Assembly (NCBI GenBank): GCA_041538185.1
Contig: JBGORM010000011.1
Span: 23,269 to 87,268 of the forward strand
Origin: Melioribacteraceae bacterium 4301-Me
GTDB lineage: Bacteria; Bacteroidota; Ignavibacteria; Ignavibacteriales; Melioribacteraceae
DNA: 64,000 nt
Reading direction: 5' to 3'
The notes under the pieces were generated by a model. That model worked only from the letters and a program-made list of their open reading frames with translations. It made no database searches and had not been told where the DNA came from. This document shows, piece after piece, positions 38,996-48,968 of the stretch (position 1 is the stretch's first letter; every line of letters begins with the position of its first letter). Both the position numbers and the translations under genes were made by a program.

Positions 38996-40462
38996 ATGTT
39001 ATCAAAAATAAAAGAACTTACTAAAGACACTGCTATATACGGCATTAGTACTATAGTGGGAAGATTTATCGGTTTTATCCTAGTCCCATTTTACACTAAC
39101 GTAATAAATACTAATGATTTCGGAATATACTCCAATGTTTATGCATACATTGCTTTTCTTAATGTAATTTTTATTTATGGAATGGATGCAGCTTTTATGA
39201 AGTATGCATCTTTAACAACCGCTGATGAAAGAAAAAACATTTTCTCTACCTCTTTTTGGTTCATTATGTTTTCTACGGTTTTGTTTTCGGTCTTTCTTTT
39301 GTTGCTTAAAACACCCCTTAAATCAGCAATAGAAATTCCTCAGAATTTTTCTAATCTCTATTATTATTTAATTTTAATTTTATTCTTAGATACAGTGGCA
39401 TTAATTCCATTTGCAAAGCTGAGACTGGAAAGAAAAGCAATAAAGTTTGCTGTAATAAAACTTATTAACATCTTTCTGAACTTGAGTTTGAATTTATATT
39501 TGATACTAAAATTAAAAATGGGAATTGAGGCTATTTTTATAAGCAATTTAATTGCTTCTTTATTTTCAGTTGTTGTTTTACTGCCGGAGATTTTTCACAG
39601 CATACGATTTAAAATAGATAAAGCAATTCTCAACAAATTGTTAAAGTTTGGCATTCCATATTTGCCAGGCAGTCTTTCCGCTATGATTGTACAGGTAATC
39701 GATAGACCAATTGTTCTTGCACTGACGGATGCTTCTACACTTGGTATTTATCAGGCTAATTACAAACTTGGTATTTTTATGATGCTTATTGTTTCTATGT
39801 TTAATTATGCTTGGCAGCCGTTTTTCTTAAATAACGCACAAGAGAAAAATGCAAAGGAACTATTTTCCAAAATATTTACTTTGTTTTTACTCTTTACAAG
39901 TCTTTTGTGGATAATTCTTTCTTTGTTTATAGATGACTTTGCTAAATTCAAAATATTTGATAACGTAACAATAATTGGAAAAGCATACTTAGGTGGTTTG
40001 GTAATAGTACCAATAATTTTGCTGGGTTATTTATTTAATGGTTTATATGTTAATTTTACTGCTGGTATTTATATAGAAGAAAAGACAAAATATTTCCCAA
40101 TTGTTACCGGCTCGGGGGCGTTAGTTAATGTTGTAGTAAACTTTATGTTAATCCCAGTTATTGGCATTGTTGGCGCTGCATTAGCTACTCTCGCAAGTTA
40201 TATGGTAATGGCGGGAGGACTTTTTTTCTTCTCGCAAAAATTTTATAAGATAAATTATGAGTACAAAAAAATCATAAAAATATTGACGTTGATTTTTATA
40301 ACAGCTGGTCTGTATTATTTGTTTTATTATACAATTGGAATCTTTTTTACATTAAAACTTCTTCTGCTAATTCTTTTTGTAAGCAGTTTATTTATAATGA
40401 ATGTAATTGAACTATCGGAAGTTAAGAAGCTGACTAAATTATTATTGGGAAAAGTTAAGTAG
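38996..40462 (+). CDS. Polysaccharide flippase, MATE/Wzx-like (second copy)
   Basis: I start at ATG 38996, giving 488 residues beginning LSKIKELTKDTAIYGISTIVGRFIGF, the usual N-terminus of this MOP-superfamily group. There are about fourteen hydrophobic helices. The PYLPGSLSAMIVQVIDRPIV segment and NYKLGIFMMLIVSMFNYAWQPFFL are typical of lipopolysaccharide flippases. It would flip lipid-linked glycans. It closes the polysaccharide locus; the next genes are housekeeping. The weak hairpin at 40479-40513 may terminate it. Confidence 0.85.
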   Translation: MLSKIKELTKDTAIYGISTIVGRFIGFILVPFYTNVINTNDFGIYSNVYAYIAFLNVIFIYGMDAAFMKYASLTTADERKNIFSTSFWFIMFSTVLFSVFLLLLKTPLKSAIEIPQNFSNLYYYLILILFLDTVALIPFAKLRLERKAIKFAVIKLINIFLNLSLNLYLILKLKMGIEAIFISNLIASLFSVVVLLPEIFHSIRFKIDKAILNKLLKFGIPYLPGSLSAMIVQVIDRPIVLALTDASTLGIYQANYKLGIFMMLIVSMFNYAWQPFFLNNAQEKNAKELFSKIFTLFLLFTSLLWIILSLFIDDFAKFKIFDNVTIIGKAYLGGLVIVPIILLGYLFNGLYVNFTAGIYIEEKTKYFPIVTGSGALVNVVVNFMLIPVIGIVGAALATLASYMVMAGGLFFFSQKFYKINYEYKKIIKILTLIFITAGLYYLFYYTIGIFFTLKLLLLILFVSSLFIMNVIELSEVKKLTKLLLGKVK

Positions 40463-40478
40463 TAGTTCAGTCATATTA

Positions 40479-40513
40479 CAAAAAAATCATTTTTAAAATT
40501 CAAGTGATTTTTA
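40479..40513 (+). terminator. Possible AT-rich terminator hairpin
   Basis: Arms AAAAATCA and TGATTTTT flank a loop of about 16 bases, followed by ATTCTCTTTTC. The stem is A-T rich and weak, but it sits just after the flippase stop and before the dut leader. Confidence 0.35.
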
Positions 40514-40560
40514 TTCTCTTTTCTTTGTAAATTTAAATTGCACCTCACAAAAAATAGCAC

Positions 40561-41016
40561 ATGGAAAAAATTCAGATAAAAATAAAAAGAGTTCAAGAAA
40601 AATTTAATAACATTCCTTTGCCAGAATATGCCACCGAAGGAAGTTCTGGTTTAGATATACGCGCTGCAATTGATGAAGACTTTGTACTAAAGTCGAAACA
40701 ATTTGCATTAATTCCTACTAACATGAGCGTAGAAATACCCGAAGGCTTTGAGATGCAGATTAGACCAAGAAGTGGACTAGCCGCAAAAAATGGAATTGGA
40801 GTTTTGAATTCACCCGGTACTATTGATTCTGATTACAGGGGAGAAATAAAAGTTATTTTATTCAATTTTGGGAACGATGATTTTATTATAAAACCTGGCG
40901 ATAGAATTGCACAAATGATTTTAACAAAAGTTTGGAAAGCTGATTTTATAGAGGTTAAAGAACTAAATAACAGCAAAAGAGGTGAGGGGGGGTTCGGTCA
41001 TACAGGTAAGTTTTAG
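40561..41016 (+). CDS. dut: dUTP diphosphatase
   Basis: The trimeric-type dUTPase has 151 residues and all five motifs: SSGLDIRA (1), RPRSGLAAKNGI (2), GTIDSDYRGEI with the catalytic Asp (3), PGDRIAQMI (4) and the C-terminal P-loop-like RGEGGFGHTGKF (5). It hydrolyses dUTP to dUMP and pyrophosphate, keeping uracil out of DNA and feeding dTMP synthesis. Length is normal. It lies 116 bp before dnaE. Confidence 0.96.
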   Translation: MEKIQIKIKRVQEKFNNIPLPEYATEGSSGLDIRAAIDEDFVLKSKQFALIPTNMSVEIPEGFEMQIRPRSGLAAKNGIGVLNSPGTIDSDYRGEIKVILFNFGNDDFIIKPGDRIAQMILTKVWKADFIEVKELNNSKRGEGGFGHTGKF

Positions 41017-41132
41017 GTTTGCTAGTTTAACCTACCTATGTTGATCTTTTGTAAAAATGTTTTTGTTCGTTGATATTAATCTAAGTAACTCTAATCGTTA
41101 TCAACCAATGTAAATTAATAGGAAGGAATTAG

Positions 41133-44100
41133 ATGGGAGATTTTGTACATCTTCACAATCATTCACATTATAGCCTGCAAGATGCTGCTTGTACTATAGA
41201 TGACCTTGTTAACACAGCAGTTGAAATGAATATGCATGCAATTGCACTTACAGATCACGGTGTAATGTTTGGAATCCCGGAATTTTATAAAAAAGCTAAA
41301 AAAGCAGGTATAAAGCCAATACTTGGAATGGAAGCTTATTTAGTAGCAGAAGGAAGCAGATTCGATAAAGGCAGCGAAAATGGTTCTGGCAAAAAAAAAT
41401 CTAAACACTACAATCATCTGCTTTTGCTTGCTAAAAATAAAGTTGGCTACAAAAATTTAATGAAACTTTCCTCAATTGCTCATACCGAAGGGTTTTACTA
41501 CAAACCAAGAATTGATATGGAATTGCTAAAAAAATTTAGCGAGGGTTTAATTTGTACATCAGCTTGTCCTGCAGGCCCAATTTCAGCTTATTTGATAAAC
41601 AACGATTACCTAAAGGCTAGAGACTTTGCAATAAAGTTGCATGAAATTTTTAGTGATGACTTTTATCTTGAAATTCAAAATCATGGACTCGACATTGAAA
41701 AACCAATACTTGATGGTATGCCCAAATTAGCTAAAGATTTGGGAATTAAATTAGTTGCAACTAACGACATTCATTACATCAATAAAGACCATTCCATTCC
41801 ACACAATATTTTGCTTTTGCTTGGTGATAAAACGGGCAATGCAGAATATACAGAATTAAGATATGGCACAGACCAAATTTACTTCAAAACAGCCGAAGAA
41901 ATGAAAAGACTTTTTAAGCCTTTTAAAGGTGCTATTGAAAACACCTTAGAAATTGAAGAGAAAATAGATGTGAATTTGGATTTTGAGGGCCATCTTTTCC
42001 CGCATTTCCCAGTTCCACCAGAATCAAACGTAAACTCACTCGAGGAATATTTAGCTCAATTAGCTAAAGAAGGTTTACATAAAAAATTTAAAAGAATAAA
42101 TAAAGATATTGAAGACCGCCTCAATTACGAACTTGATGTTATTAATCAAATGGGCTATGCTGGCTATTTTTTAGTGGTTCAAGATTTTATTAATGCAGCA
42201 AAGTCAAAAGGTATTCCTGTTGGACCTGGTAGAGGAAGTGCAGCCGGCAGTTTGGTCGCCTATACACTTGGCATTACTAATGTTAATCCGCTTGACTATA
42301 ATTTGTTGTTCGAAAGGTTTCTTAACCCCGCAAGAAAATCAATGCCTGATATCGATGTGGATTTTGCAGATGATCAACGAGAGGAAGTAATTAAATATGT
42401 TAAAGAAAAGTATGGCGAGAATTCTGTCTGTCAAATTATTACTTTTAATCGCCTCTCATCAAAAGCTGTAATTCGTGATGTAGCACGTGTTTTGAAAATA
42501 CCGATTCCTACAGTAAACAATATTACAAAATGGATTCCATCAAAGTTTGGCAGAGTTTATACAATTGACCAAGCGTTAGAAGAAGTCCCAGAACTTAAAT
42601 GGGTGAAAGAATCTGAAGACGAACAAATTCAAAATCTGATTAAGTATGCTAGAATTTTAGAAGGAATGAACAGGAACGCTTCTAAGCATGCGGCCGGTGT
42701 TGTAATCACACCAGGTGATGTAAGCGATTTTGTGCCTTTAGCAATTTATGGGGATAACGGAGATGTTGTTACTCAGTATAATATGAAGGAACTTGAAAAC
42801 GCTGGCTTGCTTAAAATGGACTTTTTAGGACTGCGTACTTTATCTATAATTAGAGACACTATTGATTTGGTAAAAAAATCAAGAAATATTGAAATTGATA
42901 TTGAAAACATTCCACTCGACGATGAAGAGACTTATAAACTTTTTTGGCGTGGACAAACTACAGCTGTATTCCAATTTGAATCTGCCCCAATGAAAGAATA
43001 TTTGAAAAAATTAAAACCCACTAGTATTAACGACCTTGCCGCGATGAACGCACTTTATCGACCTGGTCCAATGGAATTTATAGACGATTTTATTGCGCGT
43101 AAACACGGTAAAAAAGAAATTACTTACCTTCATCCTGTATTAGAAGATATATTGAAGGAAACTTACGGAATAATTGTTTATCAAGAACAAGTAATACAAA
43201 TTGCTAATAAAGTAGCAGGAATGAGTTTGGCCGAAGCTGATTTGTTAAGACGAGCAATGGGTAAAAAAGATCTCGAAGCAATGAAAGAACAAAAATCTAA
43301 GTTTACTGAAGGCGCTGTTAAAAATGGAATAGATAAGAAAATTGCAGAAGAAATTTTTGACGTAATTGATAAATTTGCTAACTATGGATTTAATAAAAGT
43401 CATGCAGTAGCTTACAGCATTGTAGCTTACCAGACAGCTTACTTAAAAGCTCATTTCCTGGAAGAATTTATGGCTGCGAACTTAACTAACGAGTTCAGCG
43501 ATGTAGATAAAATTACTAAACTTTTAGACGATTGTCGTAAACTGCGGGTAAAAGTTTTGCCACCGGATATTAATAATCCCTCTGTAAAGTTCGATGTAAA
43601 AGATAAAAATATAATTTTTGGAATGTCTGCAATAAAAAACGTGGGCGTAGCTGCGGTAGAAGAAATTGTAAAAGCAAAAAAGAAAAAGAAAGGCGACTTT
43701 ACTTCAATTTTTGATTTTTGTGCACATGTGGATACAAGAATAGTTAATAAGAGAGCTTTGGAAGGTTTGGTTGTTGCTGGTGCTTTTGATTCGCTTAAAG
43801 GAACGAGAGCTCAACTTTTTACAGCAATAGAACAAGCATTAGATTTTGGTAGCAAACTGCAATCTGCCAAAGCTTCACATGCAGAAAGTTTATTTGGAGA
43901 TGCTGAAGAAGAAATTCATTTTCAAGAGCCCTCTCTTCCTAATGTGCCTGAATGGGAATCTAAAGAAACTATGGCAAAAGAACGTGAAGTGCTCGGTGTT
44001 TATTTGACAGACCACCCACTTTCTAAATTTGAATTAGAATATAATTCTTTTGCTAATATTCACCTTGGCGATTCGTTAACTTATAATTTTAATGAAACTG

Positions 44101-44591
44101 TAAGAGCCTGCGGCGTTATAACTCAATTCCGTACTAAAATTGATAAATCTGGTAAAAAAATGGCTTTCTTTAAATTAGATGACCTATCCGGCTCATGCGA
44201 ATGTTTAATGTTTTCTAAGGTATATGCTGAATATGAAAATATAATACTGCCTGAATCAACAGTATTAATAGTTGGTAAATTAGAAAGCAGTGGCGATGAA
44301 ATTAAACTTCACGCCGAAGAAGCTTATCCTTTATCAGAAGTTAGAAATAAACTTACCAAGAAAATTTTAATAACTATCGATCCGGCAATTCATGAGATAC
44401 TGCATATAAAAAAATTAAAAAAGATATTTGAATACAACGAGGGCAATATTCCAGTATTTGTAAGAGTTAAAGAAAATGGTTCTTACAGAGATTTTTACAT
44501 TGAATATTACAAAGTAAAATTAACAGATGAATTTATATCTGAAGTGATAGAGTTGATTGGAATAGAATACATAAAATTGCTGGCAAATTAA
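41133..44591 (+). CDS. dnaE: DNA polymerase III alpha subunit
   Basis: The 1152-residue protein starts at ATG with AGGAAGG 7 bases upstream. The N-terminal PHP domain shows VHLHNHSHYSLQDAA. The polymerase core has GPGRGSAAGSLVAY and the catalytic aspartates in MPDIDVDFADDQRE, and the fingers contain NASKHAAGV and RPGPMEFI. A helix-hairpin-helix region and the OB-fold (CGVITQFRTKI...LDDLSGSCECLMF) follow. It is the chromosomal replicase of DnaE1 type. It is monocistronic by spacing. Confidence 0.97.
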   Translation: MGDFVHLHNHSHYSLQDAACTIDDLVNTAVEMNMHAIALTDHGVMFGIPEFYKKAKKAGIKPILGMEAYLVAEGSRFDKGSENGSGKKKSKHYNHLLLLAKNKVGYKNLMKLSSIAHTEGFYYKPRIDMELLKKFSEGLICTSACPAGPISAYLINNDYLKARDFAIKLHEIFSDDFYLEIQNHGLDIEKPILDGMPKLAKDLGIKLVATNDIHYINKDHSIPHNILLLLGDKTGNAEYTELRYGTDQIYFKTAEEMKRLFKPFKGAIENTLEIEEKIDVNLDFEGHLFPHFPVPPESNVNSLEEYLAQLAKEGLHKKFKRINKDIEDRLNYELDVINQMGYAGYFLVVQDFINAAKSKGIPVGPGRGSAAGSLVAYTLGITNVNPLDYNLLFERFLNPARKSMPDIDVDFADDQREEVIKYVKEKYGENSVCQIITFNRLSSKAVIRDVARVLKIPIPTVNNITKWIPSKFGRVYTIDQALEEVPELKWVKESEDEQIQNLIKYARILEGMNRNASKHAAGVVITPGDVSDFVPLAIYGDNGDVVTQYNMKELENAGLLKMDFLGLRTLSIIRDTIDLVKKSRNIEIDIENIPLDDEETYKLFWRGQTTAVFQFESAPMKEYLKKLKPTSINDLAAMNALYRPGPMEFIDDFIARKHGKKEITYLHPVLEDILKETYGIIVYQEQVIQIANKVAGMSLAEADLLRRAMGKKDLEAMKEQKSKFTEGAVKNGIDKKIAEEIFDVIDKFANYGFNKSHAVAYSIVAYQTAYLKAHFLEEFMAANLTNEFSDVDKITKLLDDCRKLRVKVLPPDINNPSVKFDVKDKNIIFGMSAIKNVGVAAVEEIVKAKKKKKGDFTSIFDFCAHVDTRIVNKRALEGLVVAGAFDSLKGTRAQLFTAIEQALDFGSKLQSAKASHAESLFGDAEEEIHFQEPSLPNVPEWESKETMAKEREVLGVYLTDHPLSKFELEYNSFANIHLGDSLTYNFNETVRACGVITQFRTKIDKSGKKMAFFKLDDLSGSCECLMFSKVYAEYENIILPESTVLIVGKLESSGDEIKLHAEEAYPLSEVRNKLTKKILITIDPAIHEILHIKKLKKIFEYNEGNIPVFVRVKENGSYRDFYIEYYKVKLTDEFISEVIELIGIEYIKLLAN

Positions 44592-44714
44592 TTCTTTCAA
44601 TAAATTTTATAGTGTTGCATTATAAAGGTGCAAATCAGGTATTACTACAATTTGATATATATTTTCGTTTTGTTAAGTTTGGCATTACTAAAAAAAATAA
44701 TTAGGATATAAAAA

Positions 44715-45539
44715 ATGGAAAAAAGATGGGCTCTAATTCTTGGTGCTTCAAGTGGATTTGGAGGAGCCTCTGCTGTTGAACTTGCAAAAGCAGGCTATAA
44801 TATATTTGGCGTCCATTTAGATAGACAAGCTACTATGCCAATTGTTAATCAAATAATAAAAGAAATAGAAAAGACGGGTCAACAAGCAGTTTTTTTCAAT
44901 ATAAATGCTGCTGATCCTATTAAACGAAATGATATTCTTGACGAAATCAAAGAAAGATTTATTGATAAAGACAAATCACTTATCCATGTACTAATTCATT
45001 CCTTAGCTTTTGGAACATTGAAGCCATATATTTCAAAAAAACCCGAGGAATGTATTACACCAGCACAAATGTCAATGACCCTAGATGTAATGGCCCATTC
45101 TTTAGTTTATTGGACTCAAGGGTTGGTCCAAAGAGATTTATTGGCAAAAAATGGACGTATTTTTGCATTAACTAGTGCTGGCTCTCATACTGTGATTCCA
45201 TACTATGGAGCGGTATCTGCAGCTAAAGCTGCGCTCGAAGCTCATATCAGACAATTAACAGTAGAGTTAGGTGGTATGGGTGTAACATGCAATGCTATAA
45301 TGGCTGGCGTAACAGACACCCCAGCCTTAAGAAAAATTCCTGGCAACGAAAAAATGTTAAGTTCTGCTAAACTTAAAAATCCTGGAGGTAGATTAACAAC
45401 CCCGGAGGATGTAGCAAAAGCAATCGTCTTGCTTTGCAGTGAAAAAGCGGCTTGGATTTCCGGTAATACTATTGGTGTTGATGGTGGTGAGTATATTGTA
45501 AATTATACAGGTGAAAAAGTATGCAAGCAAATAAAATAG
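44715..45539 (+). CDS. Enoyl-ACP reductase-like short-chain dehydrogenase (FabI/FabL type)
   Basis: The 274-residue SDR has the cofactor motif ILGASSGFGGASA and the active site YGAVSAAKAALE, a Tyr-x6-Lys spacing as in FabI/FabL rather than the classical Tyr-x3-Lys. HSLAFG corresponds to the FabI substrate loop, and the C-terminal ISGNTIGVDGGEY is shared with enoyl reductases. It probably reduces enoyl-ACP in the last step of fatty-acid elongation using NAD(P)H. It is 12 bp before an acyl-CoA dehydrogenase gene, so they are likely cotranscribed. A non-FabI SDR role remains possible. Confidence 0.75.
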   Translation: MEKRWALILGASSGFGGASAVELAKAGYNIFGVHLDRQATMPIVNQIIKEIEKTGQQAVFFNINAADPIKRNDILDEIKERFIDKDKSLIHVLIHSLAFGTLKPYISKKPEECITPAQMSMTLDVMAHSLVYWTQGLVQRDLLAKNGRIFALTSAGSHTVIPYYGAVSAAKAALEAHIRQLTVELGGMGVTCNAIMAGVTDTPALRKIPGNEKMLSSAKLKNPGGRLTTPEDVAKAIVLLCSEKAAWISGNTIGVDGGEYIVNYTGEKVCKQIK

Positions 45540-45551
45540 ATGGGTTGAATA

Positions 45552-46694
45552 ATGACCGAATTCTCCTTTACAGAAGAACAACAAATGCTGCGCGAAATGG
45601 TGCGCAGTTTTGTAAACAACGAAATTAAACCTATAGCAAGCAAAATTGATCAAGAAGAAAAAATACCTAAAAATTTAATTGAAAAGTTAGCAGAACTTGG
45701 TATACTAGGTGTTGCTTTCCCAGAAGAGTATGGTGGCGGCGGCTTCGGTGAAGTGGGTTATTGTATAGTACAAGAGGAAATTGCAAGAGGATGTCTTTCA
45801 ACTGCAACTTTCATTGGTGCACATCAATCAATCGGGGCTAATGTAATTTATCTAGGCGGGAATGAAGAGCAAAAAAAGAAATATTTGGTTCCGCTGGCTA
45901 AAGGAGAAAAAATAGGTGCTTTTTGCTTAACAGAAGCTCAAGCTGGTTCAGATTCTTTTAATCTAAAAACTAGAGCATATTTAGATGGCAACGAATGGGT
46001 ATTAAATGGAGAAAAGCTCTGGATTACAAACGGCGGTATTGCTAATATTGTTTCAGTCTTTGCAAGAACAGAAAAGGGAATTAGCGCCTTTATCGTTGAA
46101 ACTGATAGACCGGGTTTTTATGCCGGTCCACCAGAAAAGAAAATGGGTATTAAAGGTAGTACTACCAACCCAATTACATTTGATAATGTGAGAATTCCTA
46201 AAGAAAATTTGGTTGGGGTTGAAGGAAGAGGATTTTTGCTTGCTATGAAAACACTTGATGCTGGCAGACTTGGGCTTGGTGCAGCTTGCATTGGGGCAGC
46301 TAAAGAATTATTGGAACTATCAACTCAATATGCAAAACAAAGAAAGCAATTCGACCAAAGCATAAGCAATTTTCAAGCAATACAATTTATGTTAGCTGAA
46401 ATGGCAAGTTTAATTTATTGTATGGAGTCAATTGTTTATCGTACTGCTGTAGATTATGACCTTAAAAAAAATATTTCAAGACAATCTGCAATTGTAAAAC
46501 TTTTCTGCTCTGAATCTTTAGATAAAATTGCTGATTATGCGGTACAAATTCATGGCGGCATGGGATATTCACGCGAATTGCCAATTGAAAGATTTTACCG
46601 TGATTCAAGAATTAACCGAATTTTTGAAGGTACTAATGAAATTCAAAAAGGAATAATTGCAAGAGAAGTATTGAAAAAAAACGGAGTATTATAA
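45552..46694 (+). CDS. Acyl-CoA dehydrogenase (short/medium-chain type)
   Basis: The 380-residue flavoprotein has the standard domains: helical N-terminus (EEQQMLREMVRSFVNNEI), beta domain with CLTEAQAGSDSFNLKTRA (FAD/substrate contact) and WITNGG, and a helical C-terminus with QIHGGMGYSRELPIERFYRD. The catalytic base is the Glu in FEGTNEIQ. It desaturates acyl-CoA to trans-2-enoyl-CoA, passing electrons to ETF. It follows the reductase by 12 bp and precedes trxA by 22 bp. Confidence 0.94.
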   Translation: MTEFSFTEEQQMLREMVRSFVNNEIKPIASKIDQEEKIPKNLIEKLAELGILGVAFPEEYGGGGFGEVGYCIVQEEIARGCLSTATFIGAHQSIGANVIYLGGNEEQKKKYLVPLAKGEKIGAFCLTEAQAGSDSFNLKTRAYLDGNEWVLNGEKLWITNGGIANIVSVFARTEKGISAFIVETDRPGFYAGPPEKKMGIKGSTTNPITFDNVRIPKENLVGVEGRGFLLAMKTLDAGRLGLGAACIGAAKELLELSTQYAKQRKQFDQSISNFQAIQFMLAEMASLIYCMESIVYRTAVDYDLKKNISRQSAIVKLFCSESLDKIADYAVQIHGGMGYSRELPIERFYRDSRINRIFEGTNEIQKGIIAREVLKKNGVL

Positions 46695-46716
46695 AAAAGA
46701 AAGGAGAACACATCAA

Positions 46717-47037
46717 ATGAAACCATTAACATTTACAGACGATAATTTTGAAAATGAGGTTATTAAATCCGATAAACCAGTTATAATAGATTTTTGGGCT
46801 GAGTGGTGCGGACCATGCAGAATGATTGCTCCTATTATCGAAGAACTTGCAGCTGAATACGACGGTAAAGTAAAAGTAGGCAAACTAGATGTTGATGAAA
46901 ATCAACAAACTGCAATAAAGTACGGCGTAAGAAGTATTCCTACTGTTTTGTTTATCAAAGATGGACAAGTTAAAGACACTATAATTGGCGCTGTACCTAA
47001 GTCAATGTTCATTGATAAATTGCAAAAACTAATCTAA
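46717..47037 (+). CDS. trxA: Thioredoxin
   Basis: The protein has 106 residues with the active site WCGPC at 30-34, the buried Asp in DFWAEW, and the cis-Pro in SIPTVLF. It has no signal peptide, so it is cytoplasmic. It reduces protein disulfides and supplies ribonucleotide reductase. AAAGGAGA lies 12 bases upstream of the start, a good ribosome site. It follows the acyl-CoA dehydrogenase gene after 22 bp. Confidence 0.97.
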   Translation: MKPLTFTDDNFENEVIKSDKPVIIDFWAEWCGPCRMIAPIIEELAAEYDGKVKVGKLDVDENQQTAIKYGVRSIPTVLFIKDGQVKDTIIGAVPKSMFIDKLQKLI

Positions 47038-47134
47038 ATATTTTGCTTCGAATTGTAAGTCGATTTTTAATTAACATGCTTTATATTTCTTTTTGCTTAA
47101 TAAAAAACTTTCTATCTAACTAATAATTGGAAAA

Positions 47135-48718
47135 ATGAAGAAAAGAATTCTAATCCCAGAAGAAATAAGCAGTCATTTAATAAATAACCTTTCGGCAGAT
47201 TTTTCAATTGATTACCAGCCCAAGTTTACTGCTAAGGAAATTCTAGAGGTTATTGGAAACTATAATATTGTTATAGTAAGAAGCAAAACTAAAATTACCT
47301 CGGAGATAATTAATGCCGGGAAAAATTTAGAATTAATTTGTAGAGCAGGAACGGGGGTAGACAATATTGATGTTGAGGCTGCGACCCGAAGAGGAATTCC
47401 AGTTATGAACACACCAGGTGGAAATACTATAGCCGCTACTGAACATACTATGGCTTTAATTCTTTCACTATGCAGACATGTGCCGCAAGCTAATATTTCT
47501 CTGAAAAGTGGAAAATGGGAACGCAGCAAATTTAATGGAACAGAACTCTATGGCAAAACTATAGGAATTATTGGATTGGGGAAAATTGGTAGAGAAGTGG
47601 CGCTAAGAGCAAAATCATTCGGCATGAGTGTAATTGGTTATGACCCATTAATTTCTAAAGAAGTAGCTGACCAGTTTGAAGTAGAACTATGCGATTATGA
47701 AAAATTAATTTCTTCATCTGACATAATAACATTACATATTCCTTTGACTGATGATACAAAAAATATAATATCTGCAAGTACAATCAATAAGCTGAAGGAT
47801 GGTGTGAAAATTATTAACTGTGCAAGAGGAGGATTGGTGGATGAAAAAGCAGTATTAGATGGCTTGAATAGCGGTAAAATTTCCGGCGCAGCTTTTGATG
47901 TTTATACTGAAGAGCCTCCCAAAAATTTAGAACTGATAAATCATCCAAAAGTCGTTGCAACTCCCCACCTTGGCGCATCAACAGAAGAAGCCCAAGAAAA
48001 AATTGCAATCCAACTGACAGAACAAATTAAAGCTTGGCTGTACAACGGCAAATTAGAAGGATGTGTGAACGCAATTAATCTAAAGTACATTAATGATGAA
48101 AAGGTAAAGCCTTTTTTAGAGCTTGCTGAAAAAATTGGCATAATTCATTCACAAATTCTTAAAGGAAATTTTGTGAAGGTAATGTTGAACTGCTATGGGA
48201 GCTTTTTATCTAAGTACCTTTATGTAATTAAAGCAGCATATCTAAAAGGATTAATCCAAAATTTAGCTTCGCCGCCAATTAATTATATAAACTCTATTTT
48301 GATTGCTTCCGAGATGGGACTTTCTGTTGAAGAAAAAATTCTGCCAGCAGATAAAATTTACTCAACTTTATTTTCTGCTACTGTTGTTACTAATAGTGAA
48401 AGCTTAACTATCTCCGGCACTGTTATGCTTAATAATAATTCACTGATTACAGCAATTGGAGATTATCACTCAGAGATAAAGCCTGAAGGGAACTTGCTGC
48501 TCTATTATAATCAAGATAAACCGGGTGTCCTCTCTAAGGTGAGTGCAGTCTTGGCAAGTTTTAATATTAATATAGCAGGTTTAAGTCTAAGTCGACTTGG
48601 TAAAGGTTTAGATGCAATGACCATCATAAACACTGATGAAGTTGTAGAACAAAATGTAATTAATGAATTGATGAAAGTTGAAGAAATTAGAAAGATTTAT
48701 TCTATAAGATTCTCTTAA
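47135..48718 (+). CDS. serA: D-3-phosphoglycerate dehydrogenase
   Basis: The 527-residue protein is the long SerA type. The NAD-binding motif GIIGLGKIGREVA lies near residue 143, the catalytic Arg region is INCARGGLVDE, and the acid/His pair lies in TEEPP...TPHLGAS. An intervening allosteric substrate-binding domain and a C-terminal ACT domain (YYNQDKPGVLSKVSAVLASFNIN) follow. It oxidises 3-phosphoglycerate in the first step of serine synthesis, with likely serine feedback through ACT. It stands alone, followed by the repeat array. Confidence 0.95.
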   Translation: MKKRILIPEEISSHLINNLSADFSIDYQPKFTAKEILEVIGNYNIVIVRSKTKITSEIINAGKNLELICRAGTGVDNIDVEAATRRGIPVMNTPGGNTIAATEHTMALILSLCRHVPQANISLKSGKWERSKFNGTELYGKTIGIIGLGKIGREVALRAKSFGMSVIGYDPLISKEVADQFEVELCDYEKLISSSDIITLHIPLTDDTKNIISASTINKLKDGVKIINCARGGLVDEKAVLDGLNSGKISGAAFDVYTEEPPKNLELINHPKVVATPHLGASTEEAQEKIAIQLTEQIKAWLYNGKLEGCVNAINLKYINDEKVKPFLELAEKIGIIHSQILKGNFVKVMLNCYGSFLSKYLYVIKAAYLKGLIQNLASPPINYINSILIASEMGLSVEEKILPADKIYSTLFSATVVTNSESLTISGTVMLNNNSLITAIGDYHSEIKPEGNLLLYYNQDKPGVLSKVSAVLASFNINIAGLSLSRLGKGLDAMTIINTDEVVEQNVINELMKVEEIRKIYSIRFS

Positions 48719-48740
48719 CGCTAATAATTTTTAAGAAAAT

Positions 48741-48957
48741 AACTAAGGTAATCCACAAAGTGGTGAATTCTCAAAGGTTGAATTTCTGAAGGAGAGGATA
48801 TTTTACTAAGGTTGGAGGAAAAAGACTAAGGTTTTTACAAGGGAAGATAGTTTGGGTAAGAAACATTGTATAGCCTTAGTAAAAGGATTGAGTTATCAGC
48901 ACAACTAACCTTAGTAACAAAACAATACTCTGAAAGAATTAACCTTATTAGCTTATA
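48741..48957. repeat. Structured repeat unit 1 (AATAAGCTAATAAGG family)
   Basis: The left end has AAGGTAATCCACAAAGTGGTGAATTCTCAAAGGTTGA, the interior TTACTAAGGTTGG and AACCTTAGTAAC as inverted partners, and the right end GAATTAACCTTATTAGCTTATAA. The short CCACAAAGTGG is itself a small palindrome. Confidence 0.75.
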
Positions 48958-48968
48958 AAAGAGGGAGG

